Positions 59,491 through 64,000 of a stretch of DNA of 64,000 nucleotides are shown here, piece after piece. The position numbers and the translations under genes were made by a program. The DNA lies in NCBI RefSeq assembly GCF_009720525.1, contig NZ_CP043930.1:992001-1056000 (forward strand), in the 5' to 3' direction. Within the stretch, counting starts at the first letter, position 1, and every line of letters starts with the position of its first letter. Source of the stretch: Gimesia benthica. Lineage in GTDB: Bacteria > Planctomycetota > Planctomycetia > Planctomycetales > Planctomycetaceae. The notes under the pieces were generated by a model. It was not told the origin of the DNA. It did no database searches and saw only the letters and a program-made list of their open reading frames with translations.

Positions 59491-60158
59491 GGTTGGCCCA
59501 GTCTACTATTTCGAAAGAGATGCGATTCGACCTTGTTCAATTATCACAGGCATAAGTATTGTCGCTCCACACTCACAATCAAGGTTATGTAGTGCTGTGA
59601 TTCTGCTGCCACGACAACAATATCACTACGTTTATGGCTTTATTCTGAACAATATCCCACTTAGCTGGTCTGAGCACAACAATAAACAGAACGAGACACC
59701 GCAATAATCAAAAATCGACCGCCTGTTTAATCGCCTGCGGGATCTTCAATGTGATTCCCCCCCCTCCATATATTTAAAATCCGGAATTTATATATTTCAC
59801 CAACCAGAAGCCAGGATCAAGTAGATCATGAATCGTTACAACATCGGTAAGCAGATCCTGAAAATGTATAGCCCGACGTCACCACACGGAGACGTTGCAG
59901 AAGTCAGCTGACCGCCCCAGCATCAATTGTGTTGCTGACCAGGAAGCGAGAGCTCTGATTCACAGCCCTACAAAAACCTCTCCAATAATCACAGTCGGTT
60001 TACGGCAACCTCCCTGGCGAGCCATAATCTCCGCCTGAAGCCGGTGGCTGCTCCAGCGGTGCCGGAGGGCCTCCCGGGTAAGCAGATCACGCCCCTGCCC
60101 TTCGGGCCAAGTGATGTTGCTCTAACGACCATCGTTTTTTGCCAGCAACCGGGGACTC
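59491..60158. other. Gene-poor region upstream of Mrr
   Basis: About 670 bases. It holds the right copy of the inverted repeat (59773-59790). A 27-codon frame (59828-59911, MNRYNIGKQI...) and a proline-rich frame near 59990-60165 share the short GGTAAGCAGATC with each other. These look like decayed gene pieces; I cannot support a gene. Confidence 0.45.
59773..59790. repeat. Right copy of the 18-bp inverted repeat
   Basis: TTTAAAATCCGGAATTTA, the exact reverse complement of the copy at 57441-57458. The two flank the RHH gene, the broken primase and Mrr. Confidence 0.7.
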
Positions 60159-60500
60159 ATGGTATACAGTCAGACTAAAGAATCGAAAAAAACCAACAGT
60201 CAGACGACGGCACCAATCTATCCGATCGGCTGTCTGAGGGGTTTAAAAGACAGTGGACATGGCCTCCATCTTGAAGCTGGATGGCTTCCACAAATGCAAG
60301 AAGTTCTTGTTCTAATAGAAGTTACCAACTCCCAGAGTCACGAGTCATTTGTAACCGATATGTTTCTCTTACGTCATTCACAGAACCAACCGAATGAAGT
60401 TTTGGCCCTATACCATTTTGAGCCCTGTATACAAAAACGGAAGGTCCTTAATTTGACTTTTTGTAATCGTCGACGCCGTATTGACGCATTTTTGAAATGA
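60159..60500 (+). CDS. Hypothetical small protein, possibly a gene remnant
   Basis: A 113-residue frame from the ATG at 60159. It has no family pattern I recognise. Its last 60 codons are related in DNA to an inverted, frameshifted stretch at 62110-62320 on the other side of the first paralog, which suggests a real conserved segment (ALYHFEP in both). The start has no good ribosome site. Confidence 0.35.
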   Translation: MVYSQTKESKKTNSQTTAPIYPIGCLRGLKDSGHGLHLEAGWLPQMQEVLVLIEVTNSQSHESFVTDMFLLRHSQNQPNEVLALYHFEPCIQKRKVLNLTFCNRRRRIDAFLK

Positions 60501-60581
60501 TTGTATCCGTTCGATACGGATTTTGTCTGTTTACGAAGACGAACCACACGATCGGCTATGTCTTCCTGAAATTCATTCGGC

Positions 60582-61739
60582 TCATTCATCTCGCCAGGAT
60601 CTGGCAGTTGGATTGAGTAAACTCCCCATTTCAACGAATCGCGATTTATGGATTTCCTGATTATTTTGGCCCCTTTGCCGTACCTGTGGCACACCATTTT
60701 CATGAAACCACTTCACCAGTGGTAACCATTCTTCAGCTCGTTCATTATCTCGAACATGATTCTTCACGAGCGAAAGCATTTTATTCTTATCAGTTTTCGG
60801 AAGTTTGCAGTTGAGGAGCAGCCCATGCTCAGGGGTGCCGTTGTATCCAGGTGGTAGAAATGTCTTGGCTACTACATATTGACCATCATATTCAATTGGG
60901 CAATATCCCAGGCGATACTCGAAGCAGTCGTCGTCCGAGTCGTAATTCTGCTCTCCCAAAATTCCTTCCACATACACTTCGTGCGTGAAATAGATCGAAC
61001 TCCCGCAGGCCCTGAAGAGAACAACGGCAGGTTGATTGTCGTGCAAAGTTGTCAATTCAACCCGTGGTACGTACGCTACAAATCGAACAATATCCATCAG
61101 GTCTGAAACGTGCGTTCTCCATCTGGGAGCGATTCGCTCACAGACCCGCTCTAGAGCATGCGTAGTGAAAACAAGATGCTTCGTGCCCTCCGCAACCTCA
61201 AGAGATGGAGTGTTCAATCCAAAATGAATATTTCCCTGCAAGGTCTTCTGAGAGATCACTCTCTGACAATTCAAAAAAATGATCTTATCTTTTGGCTGAA
61301 TGATAAAGTAATTGTGAGGCATGAACCGGTTCTTAATGCTTTCAGGGATCAGTGAGTAGATAGCCTGCGAAAGTCTATTTTGTTCTTCCTGTAGCCAGGC
61401 GTCCCCAGCATTGGGGTTAAATTCCGCACGTTCCTCGTTCACAATTTCGCATAATGTTTCAAATGTGTGGAAGCCACAATGAGCCACACAATTCCAAGTC
61501 TTTTTGTCGAGGCTGTCAAAGAACTTGGTATCCTCAAAGTTGACTTTCTGGGCAGCAGAGTAAACCGCATCAGTGAATTCAGGGGCTGCCGTACAACCCG
61601 ATGCGACCTTGAATTTCGGGAAGCGACTGCCTCGTTTCCATTGATCCTTGCGAACTGCATCCTGTTTTTGACGCTTACGACGCCTGAGTTCCTTTCGCTT
61701 TTTCTTTTGATGGCGTTTAACTGACTTTGTACCCGGCAT
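60582..61739 (-). CDS. Unknown island protein, paralog A
   Basis: A 385-residue protein of unknown function. It starts with a strongly basic stretch (about residues 7-38, Lys/Arg-rich) that could bind nucleic acid. The conserved middle has FTTHALERVCERIAPRW, and later RLGYCPIEYDGQYVVAK and TFLPPGYNGTPE. The pattern HAxER...ERI recalls the small BECR-fold toxins (RelE/DUF4258 group), but this is only a hint. The ATG at 61739 follows GGAGG. It is the downstream copy of a tandem pair; its leader is duplicated as well. Confidence 0.75.
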   Translation of the reverse strand: MPGTKSVKRHQKKKRKELRRRKRQKQDAVRKDQWKRGSRFPKFKVASGCTAAPEFTDAVYSAAQKVNFEDTKFFDSLDKKTWNCVAHCGFHTFETLCEIVNEERAEFNPNAGDAWLQEEQNRLSQAIYSLIPESIKNRFMPHNYFIIQPKDKIIFLNCQRVISQKTLQGNIHFGLNTPSLEVAEGTKHLVFTTHALERVCERIAPRWRTHVSDLMDIVRFVAYVPRVELTTLHDNQPAVVLFRACGSSIYFTHEVYVEGILGEQNYDSDDDCFEYRLGYCPIEYDGQYVVAKTFLPPGYNGTPEHGLLLNCKLPKTDKNKMLSLVKNHVRDNERAEEWLPLVKWFHENGVPQVRQRGQNNQEIHKSRFVEMGSLLNPTARSWRDE

Positions 61740-62045
61740 TGATTTGCCTCCGCTTCTGTTAATGGATACTTGAAAATCCCTGAGTTGCTCTCTGTCGAAC
61801 GAGCCTGTGAATTGCTCCTGGGACTCACTCTATGCATATCGAACCGGCGTAACACAAACTGGCTTCGGTTAGGGAATCCGTGGCAGCAAAACAAGGGCGA
61901 CTTGAGGATGCTGCCTGAAACGTTAAAAAGCCGCCTGCAGACGAGTCTGCGGCGGCTTTGGAGTTATTAACACTGGAACCAACCCAACCAGACGTGTCGG
62001 CCATATCAGCCTCCTACGGACTGATACTTATCAGTCGCGATCACC
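61740..62045 (-). repeat. Leader copy of the tandem pair, first copy
   Basis: The 300 bases upstream of paralog A are clearly similar to 63577-63882 upstream of paralog B, including the ribosome site region, two hairpins and the stretch TCCTGGGACTCACTCTATGC. Confidence 0.85.
61925..61957 (-). terminator. Terminator-like hairpin upstream of paralog A
   Basis: On the minus strand AGCCGCC with GGCGGCT and an inner GCAGAC/TCTGC pairing form a stem with one bulge, followed by five T. The same hairpin lies upstream of paralog B, where it fits as the terminator of the preceding gene. Confidence 0.75.
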
Positions 62046-62109
62046 TATAATCATTCCCAAAAAACATCGTAAAAGTGTCCATGATTGTCAAAAAGCCTAA
62101 TTAAGATTC

Positions 62110-62320
62110 TTCCATATTTGTATCAGGGCTCAAAATGGTATAGGACCAAAGCTTTAATTTTCTCGTTCTCAAGCCGATGCCAGAAAGAATGCCGGACACA
62201 AATGACTCCTTCCCCTGGTTGGTAAAAATCCCACAAGAACAGAGATCTCTTGTATTTATAGAATTCTTCCCGTGTCAAATTGAAAGCCCATATCCATGTC
62301 CCTGAGATGCCTCACACAGC
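62110..62320 (-). pseudogene. Remnant of a small gene, inverted copy
   Basis: The minus strand at 62124-62150 matches 60401-60427 (plus) in 26 of 27 bases and the similarity extends with lower identity over about 180 bases. One base is missing relative to the other copy, so the reading frame shifts; it is likely decayed. Confidence 0.45.
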
Positions 62321-62415
62321 AGACATCGAATTTGTTTCCGGCGTCTGCTATCTACTTGTCTCACCAAGTAACATGAATATCCAGCTGATGGCAGCTACAG
62401 ATCAAATCAATTGGC

Positions 62416-63576
62416 TCACACGCTCTCGCTAAACCGCTTAACGATGGGCTCAAACACTTTCCGCGTCTCGTCAAGACGCATTTCCAGGATTTCATCGTAG
62501 CTTTGAACCCCCTGTCTTACCTGCGGGATACCGTTTTCATGAAACCATTTCACCAGCGGTATCCATTCTTCAGCCTGGTCGTGATCCCGCACATGATTTT
62601 TAGCGAGTGACAGCAACCTGGTCTTTTCGCTGCTCCCAAGTCCGCTACCGTGAAGAAGGTCATATTCTGGGGTCCCCTTATACCCGGGTGGCAGGAATGT
62701 CTTGGCTACCGCAAATGGACCATCAATTTCGATTGGGCAATACCCAAGACGATACTCAGGCTCGTTACCATGTACATCGAAATTCTGACGCCCAAGAATC
62801 TCGTTTACGTAGATCCCATGAACAGTTGTGTGCGGATTTCCACAAACTGCAAATAACACAATCGCGGGTTGTACTCCATGTAGGTGGGTAGTTTCAAACG
62901 GAGGCACGTCCACTACAAAGCGAACAAAATCCATCAGCTGTACGAACTCGATTTTCCATTTAGGGGCAATCCGCTCACAGATTCGCTCCAGAGCGTGTGT
63001 CGTAAATCCCAGTGCCCGCTTTTCAGCATCAGATTCAAGAAATGGCGTTTGCAAACTGAAATGGATATTTCCTCGAGATGTTGGCTTTGTCATCAGGCCA
63101 TGGCAGTGTAATTGTAATACCTTGTCCCTTGGTTCAATAATGAAGTGGTGATGGGGCATGAACCGATCTTTAATGCTAGCCGGAATCTGGGAATAAACAG
63201 CCTCGGCAAGTTTGGTCTGCGTCACTGCATATAAGCAGTCTAACTTATTTTTTGAAGTTGCCGCAAAGGGCCGCCCCGCTTTCCTCCAAACGTGCTTGAC
63301 ATATTGAAAGCCCATTGTGGCTATCGCCTCCCAAAACTCACGATCGAAGTCGTCAAAATTATTGCAATCATAGAAGTTTACCTTTCGAGCAGCAGCGTAC
63401 ACTGCATCAATGAATTCAGGGTCTGCCGTTAAGGTAGGCTCGACCACAAACTTAGGAAAGCGACAGGCACGCTGCCTTTGAGCCTTGTGAACTGCCTCCT
63501 GCTTCTGACGCTTTCGACGTTTGAGTTGCTTTTCCTTTTTCTTCTTTTGACGTTTAACGAACTTTGTACCTGGCAT
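62416..63576 (-). CDS. Unknown island protein, paralog B
   Basis: A 386-residue homolog of paralog A over nearly its whole length, apart from the C-terminal 30 residues. I chose the ATG at 63576, which is spaced well from CGGAG and matches the start of paralog A (MPGTK). The frame is open upstream into the leader. It has the same basic N-terminus and FTTHALERICERIAP motif, with conserved Cys/His positions. Function unknown. The gene is preceded on the same strand by a terminator hairpin and the end of another gene. Confidence 0.75.
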   Translation of the reverse strand: MPGTKFVKRQKKKKEKQLKRRKRQKQEAVHKAQRQRACRFPKFVVEPTLTADPEFIDAVYAAARKVNFYDCNNFDDFDREFWEAIATMGFQYVKHVWRKAGRPFAATSKNKLDCLYAVTQTKLAEAVYSQIPASIKDRFMPHHHFIIEPRDKVLQLHCHGLMTKPTSRGNIHFSLQTPFLESDAEKRALGFTTHALERICERIAPKWKIEFVQLMDFVRFVVDVPPFETTHLHGVQPAIVLFAVCGNPHTTVHGIYVNEILGRQNFDVHGNEPEYRLGYCPIEIDGPFAVAKTFLPPGYKGTPEYDLLHGSGLGSSEKTRLLSLAKNHVRDHDQAEEWIPLVKWFHENGIPQVRQGVQSYDEILEMRLDETRKVFEPIVKRFSESV

Positions 63577-63882
63577 TGACATGTCTCCGCTTCTGTTAAT
63601 GGATACTTGAGAAATCCCTGAGTTGCCCTCTTCCGAGAAGGCCTGTGAATTGCTCCTGGGACTCACTCTATGCATATCGTACCGGCGTAACACAAACTGG
63701 CTTCTGTGAGGGAATCGCCAACGGTAAATCAAAAGCGACTTGAGACTGTTGCCAGGGACGTGAAAAAGCCGCCTGCAGACGTCTCTGCGGCGGCTTGGGA
63801 GTTATCTAAGCTGGAACCAGGTCAAACCGCCGTGTCGGCTGTATCAGCCTTATACGGGCTGATACGGATCAGCTGTGATCGC
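63577..63882 (-). repeat. Leader copy of the tandem pair, second copy
   Basis: Similar to 61740-62045. The hairpin with TATCAGC and GCTGATA arms (63842-63864 region) is perfect here and one pair shorter in the first copy. The second copy includes the 3' end of the upstream gene. Confidence 0.85.
63763..63795 (-). terminator. Terminator upstream of paralog B
   Basis: AGCCGCC with GGCGGCT around an inner GCAGA/TCTGC stem, followed by five T on the minus strand. It lies about 25 bases beyond the stop of the partial gene at 63822. Confidence 0.8.
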
Positions 63883-64000
63883 TTAAATCCATTGACCAGG
63901 CCCTCAAACGCATCCAGATTGTGTGGACGGTAAAGTGCCATCCACTCAAGCCGGAGCACAGCCACCATGGCTTTAATGATGTTGTCATGCGTGACTTTTC
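63822..64000 (-). CDS. 3' end of an unknown gene, cut by the window
   Basis: The minus strand is open from the window edge to a TGA at 63822-63824 and reads as protein (VTHDNIIKAMVAVLRLEWMA, ALYRPHNLDAFEGLVNGFKR). The terminator at 63763-63795 follows. The family cannot be told. The last codons coincide with the start of the duplicated leader. Confidence 0.45.
   Translation of the reverse strand, partial: KVTHDNIIKAMVAVLRLEWMALYRPHNLDAFEGLVNGFKRSQLIRISPYKADTADTAV

Larger units (their letters stand above)
53113..64000. mobile_element. Genomic island inserted at the 3' end of ssrA (right end outside the window)
   Basis: Directly after ssrA come an integrase gene, a reverse transcriptase, a restriction endonuclease, a broken primase-like gene and duplicated unknown genes, a content unlike the core genes to the left. 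Integration at the tmRNA 3' end is a well-known pattern for tyrosine recombinases. No second copy of the ssrA 3' end is found in the window, so the right boundary is unseen. Confidence 0.8.

Noticed and set aside
53113-64000. CRISPR array or tRNA genes in the island
   Set aside because: No regularly spaced direct repeats and no tRNA-like cloverleaf other than the tmRNA end were seen.

Overview
The window looks like chromosome from a planctomycete close to Gimesia (formerly Planctomyces) maris. This is inferred from the gene content and was not checked against a database. The pointers are an oleC-oleD pair for long-chain olefin synthesis, a stand-alone formylmethanofuran dehydrogenase subunit C (FhcC), a very long SecA, HEAT-repeat and VWA/STN secreted proteins, LPS genes (waaA, an lptF/lptG permease) and the moderate GC content.

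Positions 1-52,758 are core chromosome with dense genes on both strands. In order they hold: a cut-off membrane protein; fabH, a small membrane protein, metK, waaA and secA, all on the minus strand; a sulfite-oxidase-like molybdoenzyme; several unknown proteins; a short endonuclease V; pckA; and a minus-strand run of coiled-coil protein, fhcC, oleC and oleD. Then follow a HEAT-repeat protein, an acyltransferase-like protein, a GAF/SpoIIE phosphatase, a dicarboxylate/amino-acid symporter with an unusual inserted domain, and a Gfo/Idh/MocA oxidoreductase. A tight addB-addA-methyltransferase operon comes next, then ctpA, tsaD, a VWA/STN secreted protein followed by a gene that lacks a clear start, an M30-like metalloprotease, an HPt protein, an LptF/LptG permease and an alpha/beta hydrolase.

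At 52,759-53,112 lies the tmRNA gene ssrA. Everything to its right, up to the end of the window, behaves as an accessory island inserted at the 3' end of ssrA. It holds a tyrosine integrase split by a -1 frameshift, a group II-like reverse transcriptase without recognisable intron RNA and with three stem-loops just upstream, a ribbon-helix-helix protein, a truncated primase-like gene, an Mrr-type restriction endonuclease, and two tandem paralogous genes of unknown function that carry duplicated leaders and terminators. An 18-bp perfect inverted repeat brackets the RHH/primase/Mrr segment. The right end of the island is not in the window.

The most interesting parts are the reverse transcriptase with its structured upstream region, the duplicated unknown gene pair, the fourfold repeat inside SecA, and the fhcC-oleC-oleD linkage.
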